NCBI GenBank assembly: GCA_029706075.1
Contig: JAINUG010000199.1
Span: forward strand, 1,302,001-1,366,000
DNA from: Aldrovandia affinis
Taxonomy: Eukaryota > Chordata > Actinopteri > Notacanthiformes > Halosauridae
Direction of reading: 5' to 3'
Length of the DNA: 64,000 nt
Part shown: positions 10,795 to 22,255 of the stretch, piece after piece
Numbering within the stretch: position 1 is the stretch's first letter
Layout of the letters: the number at the start of each line of letters is the position of its first letter
Made by a program: the position numbers and the translations under genes
Notes under the pieces: generated by a model
The model's input: the letters and a program-made list of their open reading frames with translations, nothing else
The model's database searches: none
What the model was told of the DNA's origin: nothing

Positions 10795-12665
10795 TCCCTT
10801 CCCCACTCACTCCAACCCCACTCTGCCAATCAGAAGTGGGACAAGTTGCACGACACCATCCACAGCACCTCCTTGTAAGCCTTTGGGAAAAAAACTGGGT
10901 GAAACAAATGACTGGTTCGAGGCCAACTCTCTTGAACTAGAGCCTATCATTAAAGAAAAGTGCACCACTTTCATAAACTACAAATGCAACCTAACAACAC
11001 AACCCTAAAAGCCTTGAGAACAGTGAGGAGGAAAGTCCAACAAGCTTCAAGTGCCAATGAATACTGGCTGCAGCCCTGTAAAAGCAAACAATCGTCAGAC
11101 ACAGGCAACATCCAGGGCATGGGACCAACACCACATACAACGGCTCCTCTGAAATCAGCCACAGGTGAAACAATCTCTGACCGCTCTAAACAACTGGACC
11201 GCTGGGTAGAGCACTATTCAGAGCTGTATGCCAATGATAGAACTGTCCCAAACAGCACTAGGCCGTGTTGAGCAACTACCTTCCATGGAAGAACTTGATT
11301 CAGAGCCAACAATTGAGGAACTCAGCAAGGCAATCAACAACCTGGCTAGTGGGAAAGCACCAGGCACCGATGGGATAACAGTTGAGATACTCAAGTGCGG
11401 AAAATCTGTATTGCTGTGAGAGCTCCATGAGCTCCTCTGCCTGTGCTGGGTGGAGGGCGCTGTACCACAGGATATGAGAGATGCACATTGTCACCTTGTA
11501 CAAGAACAAGGGTGACAGGAGCGATTGCAACAACTACCACGGCATCTCTCTCCTCAGCATGGAAAACGTTTTGCTAGGGTTGCACTAAACAGACTCCAGG
11601 CCCTCACTGAAAGAATCTACCCAGAGTCACAGACAGGGTTCAGAGCTGTAAGATCAACCATGGACATGGTCTTCTCACTGAAGAAACTCCAAAAGAAATG
11701 CAGAGAGCAGAGGAAACCGCTCTTCTTGGCCTTCATTGACCTCACTAAAGCCTTTGCCTTGTGAGCAGGAGCGGCTAAGGTGTTTGAATGTATAGGTTGT
11801 CCCCCTAAGCTCCTTAGCTTCCTCCATTCCTTCCACAACAACATGGAAGGCACCATCCAGTTTGATGCGTCCACTTTAGACCCATTCAGAGTGAAACAAG
11901 GCTGCGTCTTAAACACTCAAAACAAAACTCAAAATCCGGTTCTCCCAAGCATGCCAGGACTTCAGCCTAACCATACTGACCAGGACTTCAGCCTAACCAA
12001 CTAAGCTGAAAGTGCCTGTGTCACTAGCACACTCCTCTATGGTGGCGAAACCTGGACACTCTATGCACACTAAGAGAGGAAGCTCAATACCTTTCACCTG
12101 CACTGTCTGAGGCGCCTACTGGGTATCACCTGGCAGGACAGAGTACCATACACCCCCATCCTGGAAAGGGCAAAACTCCCTAGTATGCACTCTTACCTGA
12201 GTGCATACCATACGATTCCGCTGCCTTAGCCATGTTTGACGGATGGAGGACGGACGCCTACCAAAGGACATTCTCTACGGAGAATTGTCCTCTGGTAAGA
12301 GACCTACTGGCCACCCCCACCTCCGTTTCATGGACCTCTGTAAAAAAGGCCTCCAGTGTTTTGCAATTGATGTGAATGCCCGGTAAAACACTGCCCAAGA
12401 TCGTCCTCTCGAGGAACAGACTATACGGGATGGACTGCTGAAAAACTAAGCCACTAAGCGCAACAGAGACACAAAACATCAGAAGAGGAAGGAAAATATG
12501 AACGCTGCTCCAAATACATCAGGACCAACCTTCACCTGCGTTAACTGCAGCAAAACCTCAAGGCACAGAAGACACAGAAGACGGTGGACCAAAACCTGAA
12601 ACCTGACTCCAAGGCACAAGAATCTATGGTCTTAAGAGACTGCGATGCCGACGACAATAATATGT
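10795..12665 (+). mobile_element. Decayed non-LTR retrotransposon (RT plus zinc-finger tail)
   Basis: Plus-strand frames with several stops and shifts spell out an ORF2-like RT. They include a pre-RT KAPGTDGITVEILK block (about 11355), QTGFRAVRSTMDMVF (about 11630), the catalytic-A block FLAFIDLTKAFA (about 11727-11760), KQGCVLNT (about 11900), a post-RT RMEDGRLPKDILYGEL block (about 12242-12285) and a terminal Cys/His finger-like CVNCSKTSRHRRH (about 12540). The FADD-type catalytic motif is missing because sequence between about 11920 and 12010 is deleted. This layout matches a fish family with a C-terminal zinc finger after the RT (I/Nimb-like by memory); the clade is uncertain. Confidence 0.75.
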
Positions 12666-14006
12666 GCTTTGTGAAAATATGCGAATTTGAAACAGCTAAA
12701 TAGCTATGGAAAATATTTACTTATCATGCTTTAATTGCCTTCCCCTTAAATACTACTTCTGAAGATTCCACTTGTTGGGAAACAGCTTTCTGATATACAA
12801 ATATATACTCATTTGATAAGATGTAAAATCTCTGTTAATTTTTAAACAAAAGTAATTGAAAAGTACATACTGAGGTTTAATCAGACTTTATTCTCTAATA
12901 CAATTAAAGAAGATGCAGGAATTAGATGCAGGAAAATTCACAAAAATGTATTTAGGTTTACCCTAATAATGGTTTATCATTTCCTAATGGGATTGGGTAT
13001 TAATATGTCACATTTATAATGAATGGTGCTTACTTGAAAATGTTTTTACCATAAAATTACCTTAAAATGTATTTGTGAAACAATACTTTATTTTCAAAGA
13101 TTGCTCGGATTTGCTGAATCAAGTACAGAATACATTTTTGGTCATGCCTCATGGTGCAATACTCATTTATCATTCCTCATTCCTCATTTTTCAATCATCA
13201 ATCCTCAGGGCTCTACGTAGTTATGTTGTCAAAGTGTTAATCCAGGACAGTGGCACATTAAGCTATGTCCTATCCCATTCCTGTAATTTGACCACTAATC
13301 AAGAAAACACAATAATCAATCAAGATTAACCAAAGGAGAAGAAAAACAACACAAGGAAGATCAGAGTCCAAACACATGACTGATGATCAACACATTCTTA
13401 CTCAAACTTTGTCCTAACATTGATTCAATTCTACATACACTCACGCACTATAAGGAGGAGACCCACAGATCATGAGGCAGACTTCTGCAGAACAACTCAT
13501 GAATAAAGATACTGAACCTGTGCATTTGGATTCCTGGGAAATGTCCACAACACATTCATTTAAGGAAATAATTTAAAAATGAGTTGAATACAGGTTTTCA
13601 TATAGTCGTTTATTGAACGATTTACCTCCAGAGTGAAGTAAATTACAGAAAATCCACCAATCTTGTGTGATGGGGATTTCTCAATTTTTTGCCCTATCTG
13701 CTCATATCTGCACATTAATAATGTCACCAAACTAGAAAATAATGGCAGAATTTGTGTTAAGAGGAGGCCTGGGTGGAGGACAATGCAAACAAATTATCAG
13801 ACACGTAACTCTTACCCCCACAAAAAAAAACCATTGTGCTGCCCCAACTCCTTTATTGCAGACCACAAAACTACCAAACTGGATGAAGGTCAGAAATACT
13901 CAGTTTGTGATGGATGAAACAAATCCACTACCACCCAAGTGCATTTTCACTACTGTCCTCGTCAAACTAGGGCTCCTATTTATCATTCCACACTCATGTA
14001 CCATTA
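12666..14006. other. No gene seen
   Basis: AT-rich DNA with no recognised element ends and no supported coding region. Confidence 0.5.
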
Positions 14007-14132
14007 TTCAAACCCAGTGGCGGGCCGTGCATTTCACACCTAGGCCTTCAGTAGTGCTCCGTCTGAATCAATCCACCCCTCAATAACTATTTTATGGCTA
14101 TAAAAGCCATCTTATTGTTATGTTTTGAGTAT

Positions 14133-14625
14133 CTGTTCGGTTTGTTTTTGCACTTTGTTTATTTATCTTTCTTCAGTCATGTTTCATTCTCGTTCTGTCA
14201 TGCACTTCGGGAAATTCTATGTTTCGGTTTTTCCGTCTCGTTTTACTTCCTTCTTACTTTCTAATTACACTTTGTATATATTAGTTAGATGTATATAGAT
14301 GTATACTAACCAACTAATCTACTAACATTAGGGATTTAGATTAAGTTACTAACACTACTAATTACTAATTATCTCACGCTTCTAACTATCGCTGTCATTC
14401 TCTCTCGTCCTATCTCTGTACACTTCTCACGTTCCGCTTTATTCGCACGCAGATTTCTTTATGCGTTCCTCCTCCTCCCTAAAAAAACGAAACATAGAAT
14501 TTCCCGAAGTGCATGACAAGACAAGGAGAGGAACTCGAACAGGAACAATGACAGATGTGGAACAGAACGAGAATGAAACATGACTGAAGAAAGATAAATA
14601 AACAAAGTGCAAAAACAAACCGAAA
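14133..14625. repeat. Nested inverted repeat of an LTR-like sequence
   Basis: About 90-140 bp at 14133-14228 (with GTCATGCACTTCGGGAAATT) recur in inverted orientation at 14484-14625 (AATTTCCCGAAGTGCATGAC). About 250 bp lie between the arms, including a TAACCAACTAATCTACTAAC block. The left-arm-plus-spacer sequence also appears at about 31400-31740, so this is a dispersed family inserted in, or trapped inside, the hAT element. Confidence 0.7.
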
Positions 14626-14807
14626 GGACACCCATTGCCGTTGCATCGAAGATAGATAACTCGTGTATCCAGAATAAATGCCTTTACTGAAGAAACAAAC
14701 CCGGGGTGCTACAGCTGCGACACACATAAAAAATCATCAATAATAACCTCATAAAATTGCAATATTATTTAGGAAAATAGCAACATTTTACTCACCAAAA
14801 ATCCTTA

Positions 14808-15020
14808 TTATTTGTACACAAAATCCATCCCCCTTTCTTTCCTCAAAAATAGTTCAATTACTCTGTCGTACAGATTATCCGTGTGTTTCAGTTCCATCAA
14901 GAAGTCCTTTTCTATCGCCATCGAAGCTAATGCTGAAAGTCGAGCCTGCCCTGTCGTATTTCTGGCATAAGTTTTAATTCGCTTTAGGGCTGAAAATGTC
15001 CGCTCAAATGTCTGAATCAC
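14808..15020 (-). pseudogene. hAT transposase C-terminal (hATC) fragment
   Basis: An open frame of 70 codons matches the C-terminal dimerisation region of hAT transposases (FERTFSALKRIKTYARN, then RLSALASMAIEKDFL). The catalytic DDE region and the BED zinc finger are absent. It lies inside a hAT element with intact termini, so the fragment is its own residual coding sequence. Confidence 0.8.
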
Positions 15021-15523
15021 AGACTGATGTTAATTATATTTTGTCCATGAATACTTATTAAATAATTCCAAATGGTCTGTCCGCTTCCTTTCATAGCTTT
15101 TCCCTGATTGCGCTGCTTCCAGACGTGTATTTTCATATTAAAGCATTTAACCAATCACATTACATCATAGTCAGACACTCTCTGACTATCCAATCAAAGG
15201 GTGTGAATACGCTGACATTACCTAGACCTTCTAGAAGGCCTTCGTGTCCCCAACTCAAAATCTGATTGGTTGAAGCAACAGTTTGATCAACACTTATTTT
15301 ATGCTACAGGGCCTGCAGAACTGATTGTGAAGGCCTCCAGGCAGATTTATTTGACCCTGGCAACAAATGATGGCTGAAATGTGATTGGTTAAATGCTTTA
15401 ATATGAAAATACACGTCTGGAAGCAGCGCAACCAGAAAAGCTATGAAAGGAAGCGGACAGACCATTTGGAATTATTTAATAAGTATTCATGGAAAAAATA
15501 TAATTAACATCAGTCTGTGATTC
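15019..15523. repeat. Long inverted repeat in hAT right half
   Basis: The left arm at about 15019-15160 (CAGACTGATGTTAATTATA ... CACGTC region) is repeated inverted at about 15372-15523. The arms are about 140-150 bp, more than 95% similar by eye, around a 210-bp loop. It starts exactly at the edge of the hATC coding end, so the second arm is probably a duplicated, inverted copy of that end. Confidence 0.75.
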
Positions 15524-15586
15524 AGATATTTTTTAGGCCAGCAGAAAAGGCCTTGCAGGCCCTGACGGCCCACCACTGTTCAAACC

Positions 15587-16096
15587 TCATTTACAATTCC
15601 TCAGTTCTAATCTCAGTCCTCAATGACAATTTATCTTTCCTTGGTCCTCAAATTGAGCTTTTCCTCAGTCTCCATTCATCATTACTCAGCCCTCATGACA
15701 TGACTCAGTTGAGTATTTTATTTGCAAATTGCTTTTATTTTTCAATATATTTTCATCACAAATTGTTAGTTTCTCCAAATTTGGAATGGCTAATCATAGT
15801 TGTACCTTGCAACATCCTTTACTAATTCAGGAAAACACAGACAAGAACCCATTCTTCCCTGAAGAGCATGCTGCCAACTGACACTTTTCAAACTGCAGTC
15901 CACTTGCTGAGCTGTGCAGTCCTCGCTTTGGAAGACTGAAGGGGAGGTGAGTGAGTAAATTAAAAAAAATTATCAATCAGGGAAAAAGTGTTTCAAGGGT
16001 GGCAACTGCAAATGGGCTCAGTGCAGATCATGTGTGTACATTTTCCATTCTTCTTCCTATCTGCTCTAATATATAGCAATGGTTCTGCTTGAGATT
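15587..16096. other. No gene seen
   Basis: Unrecognised spacer between the hAT and Tc1-like elements; short frames only. Confidence 0.45.
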
Positions 16097-16138
16097 GTAC
16101 AAGTAACTGCCAAAATAAAGGAAACACTTGAGAAAATG

Positions 16139-17612
16139 CAAGATGTAAGTAAGTAAAACTTTATTTCTATAACGCCCTTCTCAGCACGGGTGCACAGGGT
16201 GCTTTACATCAATAAAAAAATAGAATACATCAATACAAAATTCAATCAAACATCATCTAAGAAATAAGATAAAAGCATAAACAGGAACATAGGGTGGCTA
16301 TGGATGACTAAAAAGCCTGCCTAAACAGGTGAGTCTTTAATTGGCATTTGAAAATGAGTTCTGAGGGAGCGGCTCTCAGATCAGGGGGGAGGGCGTTCCA
16401 GAGCCTCGGGGCCGTCACCTCAAAAGCTCTGTCCCCTTTCGTTTTTAGTCTGGTCCTGGGTACGACCAGGAGCTCCTGGATGAGTAGGGGTGGATAAGGT
16501 CAGTGATGTAGATGGGGGCTTGGCCATGGAGGGCTCTGAAAGCGAACACCAGGACTTTGAATTTGATCCTGAGTTGCACCGGGAGCCAATGCAGAGATGC
16601 TAGGATGGGGGTGATGTGGCATGATTTCTTTGACCTGGTGAGCAGCCTGGCAGCAGCATTTTGGACCAACTGAAGTTTATCCACAGATGATTTGTTAAGA
16701 CAAGTGTATAATGGGGCGGCACGGTGGTGCAGTGGATAGCACTGTCGCCTCACAGCAAGAAGGTCTTGGGTTCGAATCCAGGCCGGGGGCCTTTCTGTGT
16801 GGAGTTTGCATGTTCTCCCCGTGTCCGCGTGGGTTTCCTCCGGGTACTCCGGTTTCCTCCCACAGTCCAAAGACATGCACGTTAGGCTAATTGGAGAGTC
16901 TAAATTGCCCGTAGGTATGAGTGTGTGAGTGAATGGTGTGTGTGCCCTGCGATGGATTGGCGACCTGTCCAGGGTGTATTCCTGCCTCTCGCCCGGAACG
17001 CATGCTGGGATAGGCTCCAGCCCCCCCCCGCGACCCTGACCAGGAATAAGCGGCTTAGATAATGGATGGATGGATGGATGGATGGAAGTGTATAATGAAT
17101 TACAGTAGTCGAGTCTGGATGAGATAAATGCATGTACAGACATTTCCAATTCAGCATGGGAAACAATGGACCGGAGTTTTGCAATATTTCTGAGGTGAAA
17201 GAAACAAATACGGGTCAGGGATTTGACATGCTTGTCCAAGTGCATAGACTGATCAAATATAACACCTAGGTTTCTTAGATGAAGGTGCACATTGTCCTTA
17301 AGGGACCCCAGGTGCGTAGCTACTCTAGTAGAAATGTGTTCATCAGCTACAATCAACACTTCTGTTTTAGCTGCATTGAGTTGGAGAAAATTGCTGCCCA
17401 TCCAGTTCTCAATGGCGGACAGACACTCCTGTAAGATGCTGAGTTTCTCCATTTTGTCGGGCTTAAAAGAGAAATACAATTCGATGTCATCTGCGTAGCA
17501 GTGGTAAGAGATACCCTTGAAATTACTGATGAGGAGGCCTAAGGGGAGCATGTATAGAGCAAAAAGGATTGGCGCTAGCACAGATCCCTGTGGCACGCCA
17601 CACGAAAGATGC
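16139..17612 (-). pseudogene. 5'-truncated LINE (L2/CR1-group) with RT
   Basis: The minus-strand frame begins inside the RT with GVPQGSVLAPILF, then YADDIELYFSF (catalytic YADD intact), the thumb block AAKTEVLIVA, and NLGVIFDQSM. It is then interrupted by a SINE (16714-17085) and resumes with LQLVQNAAARLL and HWLPVQLRIKFKVL, typical of the L2/CR1 post-RT region. The element is 5' truncated before the first RT motifs, as is common for LINEs. Its 3' end carries an ATAGAAATAAAGTTT-like tail. The frame is unusually well preserved, so it was a fairly recent insertion apart from the SINE. Confidence 0.85.
16702..17097 (+). mobile_element. tRNA-derived SINE (GGAT-tailed), copy 2
   Basis: Body 16714-17085, same family as 5041-5396, with A-box-like and GGTTCGAATCC B-box sequences and five GGAT units at the end. 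A perfect 12-bp target duplication AAGTGTATAATG lies at 16702-16713 and 17086-17097. It interrupts the LINE RT reading frame, which resumes after the duplication. Confidence 0.92.
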
Positions 17613-17699
17613 AAAGTATATTGAAAGCAGGCGCTTCCACACAGGTGTCATTCCTTAGTTAATTAAACAATTGACATCCCATGTCCGATCATGCTTTGG

Positions 17700-18440
17700 G
17701 CAATGTAGAAAAATGCTGAGCAGGCCCAGGTACTCATTATTTTGGCTACCATCGCTAGAATAAAATATCTGTGTCATTGAAAAGAGGGGTGATTGTTGGG
17801 GCATGTTTGGCAGGAGCTTCAGTGACGAAGACTGCTTAACTTGCTGATGTTTCACAAGACCCAATGACTATGGTGAGGTTGGTATGGAAGTCTGAAGGAA
17901 AGACATCGTCAACTAGAGGCAACTGTTGTCGAAATTGTATACTCCTTGACCTTGATGTCCATGCATTGGTTGGCAGAACAGACGAGCAAATATCAATCTA
18001 GGGCCTGAGCACGCAGTTTCATCAAGAACAGTCCGTCGAGAACTTCACAGAGAGGGATAATGTGGTCAGGTTACAGTGCATAAACCCCTTATTTTACCTA
18101 AAATGCACATTTGTAAGTAAAATGGTGCAAAGAACACAGGCAGTGGTCTACTGATCAGTGTAAAAAAGTTATAGGCTCAGATGAGTCATCCTTCAGCCTG
18201 TTTTCAACAAGCGAGTGCATGTGTTGCGCATGCCAAAAGAAACCTACAGGTCCGAGTGCTTGTTTCCGACAGTGAATGGTTTTAGAAGCTCTGTTATAGT
18301 GTGGAGTGCATTTTTCTGGCATGGTTTAGGTCCACTTAAACCCTTAGAGGGGTTCTGAGTGAGCCCCTTCATCCTATGGTGAAGCATTTCTATCCTGATG
18401 GGAGTGGTCTCTTCCAGGATGAAAGTGTGATATAGTAAAT
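17700..18440 (+). pseudogene. Tc1-like transposase remnant
   Basis: Degenerate plus-strand reading resembles a Tc1-family transposase. A helix-turn-helix-like segment (about 17790-17900) is followed by WKSEGKTSSTRGNC (about 17887-17930), and a central SDESSFSLF block (about 18180-18205) corresponds to the second catalytic Asp region. There are many stops and frame changes. The C-terminal DPNPIEHLW motif is not found. Confidence 0.6.
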
Positions 18441-19018
18441 AAAATAAAAAACCAAGGACCAGAAATTCTATCACAGGTGAACGAGATAGGACTAGAAATG
18501 TTATCGCATGTTGAAAGATAATGTTTCCAATAAAACATTCACCATATCACTCCAGGGGCTCCATAATAAGAAATGTGCCTGCTTTTCATATGGAATTGTT
18601 CTTATACTATATAGAAAAATAACATTGAAATATGACTTAAATTCAGCAGATATTTTAGAGTGTTTGGCATCTCCAATGCATTTCTGCTTAATATGTAGAA
18701 GTGATGCTCTCTAAGAGGAAATGTAATTGAATTTAGATTGTGTAACGCAGAATCAATTTGAATGTAAATCCTGTGCGCAGTATTTTATTAATATTAATGC
18801 AAAGTACATTTGGTAATACAGAGAAAGGGGAAAATATTCTTGAATGATTGGAAGTTTTTAATTAGAACTTGCTGGATCGGTCACTGTCATATTTTTTGTA
18901 GATTTAATTAAGGACACAGGTAAATGGTGGTCAGCTCAAGAATTCAACAGTAACAGCAAGTTACATTAAATGTATATAACAATGTAAGGGCATATATCTA
19001 CCACCCCCACCCCCAACA
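18441..19018. other. No gene seen
   Basis: AT-rich spacer without recognisable features. Confidence 0.45.

Positions 19019-19060
<42 letters not shown>
19019..19060. repeat. (CA)n-(TA)n microsatellite
   Basis: About 15 CA units followed by about 6 TA units, immediately before the probable LTR start at 19061. Confidence 0.95.
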
Positions 19061-19627
19061 TGTAGCGCAACCAAGGGTGTGGGGTTTCCACTCCGCCAAT
19101 AATGGATAACTTAATCAATATACAACGATAAAAATGGAGACAGTTCAAAATCAAAACAGATTTATTAATTACAACGGAGGTTTCCGCGGAAGGAAATGCC
19201 GCTCCCGTGGCAGGGAAGCACGGCTTGCAACAAATGTCACTGGAAATACAACAATGTCCACAAACTTTCGCTCTCGTTGTTGTGTTCTCCGTGATCCAAT
19301 TCCGTTGTCTTTGTCCATTCCGGGGTAATTCCTTTGTCGTCGTCGTCGTCGTCCAATCCTTTGTTGTTTATCCAAAGAATAATCCGTCCGATTGCCACAA
19401 AATAATAATCACAAACAAAACTATCTCTCTATCTCTCTCTTCAAACTCTCACCCACCTAATCTCGTACCTACTCCCAACAGCGCACCTGTGTTAGAGCGC
19501 TCTTTTTATTATTTCGTAATTGCGTTTATGTACGTCAGCTGTGGAATTATGGCGCGTTCCAAGCAACTCGTAACCCGTGTTTTTCCCACCTTCTACCCGT
19601 GAAAGTGACTTGGAACGGTAGTGTGAT

Positions 19628-21190
19628 GGCAATATCAGTCCGGGTGCCAATATGAGCCCTAGGTGATGTAATCCAGGTGAATATCAGTCCGGGGCGATGT
19701 CATCGGGTGATGTCATCGGAATTTTGGACTGCAGTTGCTATGCCAACATGGGGGCGATGTCATCGGGTGATGTCATCGGAATTTTGGACTGCAGTTGCTA
19801 TGCCAACATGACGTGCTCGCATTCCTGAGTGAGAAAACGCTAAAGAATGTGTCCAGGGTGAGAAAACGCTAAAGAATGTGTCCAGGGTGAAAGAATGTGT
19901 CTAGGGTGAGAAAACCCTAAAGAATGTGTCCGGGTGATGTAATTTAGCTACGAATAAGATGTACAGCTAAGTTAGCTGCCTTGCTACGAACATAATATAT
20001 GAAATATAATATATAATTATATTATAATTATATAGCCAGCTAGCTACGGACATAACAATATGCATTGTCTGTTCAGCTGCACAGTTAAGTTAGCTGCCTT
20101 GCTACGAACATAATATATGAATTATAATATAGAATTATAGGCTATTATAATGATATAGGCAGCTAGCTACGGACATAATAGTATCCTTTGTCTGTTTAGC
20201 TGCACAGTTAAGTTCGCTGCCTTGCTACGAATATAATATATGAATTATAATATAGAATTATAGGCTATTATAATGATATAGGCAGCTAGCTACGGACATA
20301 ATAGTATCCTTTGTCTGTTCAGCTGCACAGTTAAGTTCGCTGCCTAGCTACGAATATAATATATGAATTATAATATAGAATTATAGGCTATTATAATGAT
20401 ATAGGCAGCTAGCTACGGACATAATTGTATCCTTTGTTCAGCTGCACAGTTAAATTCGCTGCCTTGCTACGAATATAATATATGAATTATAATATAGAAT
20501 TATAGGCTATTATAATGATATAGCTAGCTAGCTACGGACATAATTGTATCCTTTGTCTGTTCAGCTGCACAGTTAAATTCGCTGCCTTGCAACGAACATA
20601 ATATATGAATTATAATATAGAATTATAGGCTATTATAATGATATAGCTAGCTAGCTACGGACATAATTGTATACTTTGTCTGTTCAGCTGCACAGTTAAA
20701 TTCGCTGCCTTGCAACGAACATAATATATGGATCGTCTGCTTAGATGGCTAGTGAAATATTTGCTAGTAAAATAAAAATCGTGATAACACCATTATCATT
20801 TCCTTTTTGTATAGGAGCTGTGCTTATATTGTTAATTGTTTTAGATTTTACATTGTGTTAGTGATGCTAGTGGGGGGGAGTTCACTGTTTCACACATAAT
20901 AATAATAGATATATCATATATCCTGACATTCCTTGAGTAGCCTTCGCGTTTAATGGATGTAAATGCTAGCTAACGTCACCCACAGTGTTTATGCTCAACT
21001 CATGTGGGTAACGTTACAAGAGTTCATTTCACAGATAACAGACCATAACGTGGGATGGACTAGTTTGCTATATTAACTTACTGTAGTACCCACAAGACTA
21101 GTTGATTTCTTTCACACACACACCATCATTTTAAACCTTGCAGTGTTATTTGTTGTATACATAGCAAGCTAGTCCATCCCACAATTGGAT
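19628..21190. repeat. Left terminal inverted repeat (about 1.56 kb)
   Basis: Matches 26630-28010 in inverse orientation. Order inward: the terminal 350 bp, with a duplicated GATGTCATCGGAATTTTGG segment (19700-19800) and AAAGAATGTGTCC repeats (19845-19935); the about 124-bp tandem array (about 19965-20730); then a conserved inner part ending near 21190. About 120 bp near 20997-21116 have no counterpart in the right repeat. Confidence 0.9.
19965..20730. repeat. Tandem array of about 124-bp units, left
   Basis: About six units, each with CAGCTGCACAGTTAA, GCTGCCTTGCTACGAA, an AT-rich palindromic core (TAATATATGAATTATAATAT) and GCTAGCTACGGACATAAT. The first unit is the most divergent. The AT-rich core with flanking GCTAGC gives each unit strong hairpin potential. 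Confidence 0.93.
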
Positions 21191-21664
21191 GAGGTGGTGT
21201 AACATAACTCAGTAATTCAGAATACTGTTGCTGGGATTTAAATCCATCCATGGCTATATTATACACTCTGTGTAAATAAATACCCATTGCTTTGTCTTTG
21301 TAACCTACCTGCTACCTGTCCTATCTTCATGTCACAGCCACCCTCCATGTTTCTTAATCTGTTGTCAGTAGCCTACCTGCCATGCTCTATACCTGTAGTT
21401 TAAGGGTAGTGTGTATCCAAGTCCATGGTGTGGATGGTTAAGCTGTGGATGCTGTCAGGTATAGCTAGTAATCACAATTCACTGCACCATTTATATTCAT
21501 TATTATAACTTCAAGGTTTACCATAGGAGTAATGATGGCTATGGTCTCACTAGCCTCTAAACCTATGCTTTGAAGACAACAAAGACAACCATCGTTTTTT
21601 TCTTGGTTCACAATTTATACGTGTTCACACAGCAATAATACAGGATCATTTTTTTAAATTGTAG

Positions 21665-21960
21665 TGTATGGTAGGTGGGTGATGGGAGTACATCTAATGA
21701 CATCCATGCAGCATCTCCAACACCCGCCTTTAGGGCCACACCAACTACCTCCTACACCTTGGAAAAAGGGGCAGAGAAAGGAAAAGACAGAGCGGGTGGG
21801 GAGAGAAGGAGAAACTATGAGAGAAAGCTGTCAGTGGGCAAAACAATGGCCTGCTTTAGTGAAAAGCCCTCTCACCACGGCAAGGTACAGGCCTAGAGAG
21901 GGTTATTAAATTTGTATTGCCCCAGTGTCATCTCGTCCCCTAGAATCTTCCTTGTACAAT
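21665..21960 (+). CDS. Candidate terminal exon of a second transposon gene
   Basis: Follows an acceptor-like AAATTGTAG and is open to a TAG at 21894-21896. AATAAA follows near 21950. The peptide is charged (EKGAEKGKDRAGGERRRN) with no domain I recognise. Strand is opposite to the integrase gene, giving a convergent pair. Upstream exons were not identified. It could equally be chance coding in an intron-less spacer; the support is only acceptor, open frame and polyadenylation signal. Confidence 0.3.
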
Positions 21961-22255
21961 AAAACAGTACCCAGTTGAACATTGGGTTTTCATTGAACTT
22001 GAGAACAGGGGCCAAGTAGGAAGGGGCCAAGTACAGTAGGAAGGGGCGAAGGGACAGTTAGAAACTGGGACATTAACCAGGTACAGTCAATTAAAAAAAT
22101 TTGTACCATGGCTTGGTTTAATACTTTACAATACATTTTGTGAAGTCAATCTGTAAAAAAAGATGTACATACATACAATACCAATTCCCTCAACATATGT
22201 ACAACTTAAAGAATAAATAAATACTTACCAAATCATATGATAATCTGTGAAAACA

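Larger units (their letters stand above)
14007..15586 (-). mobile_element. hAT element with exact 8-bp target duplication
   Basis: The element is 14015-15578 (1564 bp). Left terminus is CAGTGGCGGGCCGT; the right terminus read inward is CAGTGGTGGGCCGT. An 8-bp duplication TTCAAACC lies at 14007-14014 and 15579-15586, the hAT hallmark. Inside are only the C-terminal hAT dimerisation segment (14808-15020, minus strand) and two separate inverted-repeat blocks. Most of the transposase is deleted, so it could move only with a transposase supplied in trans. Confidence 0.9.
16097..18440 (+). mobile_element. Degenerate Tc1-like transposon carrying a LINE
   Basis: Left end at about 16097 (AGTAACTGCCAAAATAAAGG) resembles the terminus of a common fish Tc1 family. 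After the LINE insertion the sequence resumes (about 17615, GGCGCTTCCACACAGGTGTC) and runs into degenerate transposase coding to about 18440. No matching right terminus is visible before 19060. The LINE insertion is flanked by a GATGCAA-like repeat (AAGATG near 16140; AGATGCAA near 17606). Confidence 0.7.

Noticed and set aside
19965-20730. CRISPR-like array
   Set aside because: Units are contiguous about 124-bp tandem repeats without unique spacers, in eukaryotic transposon TIRs.
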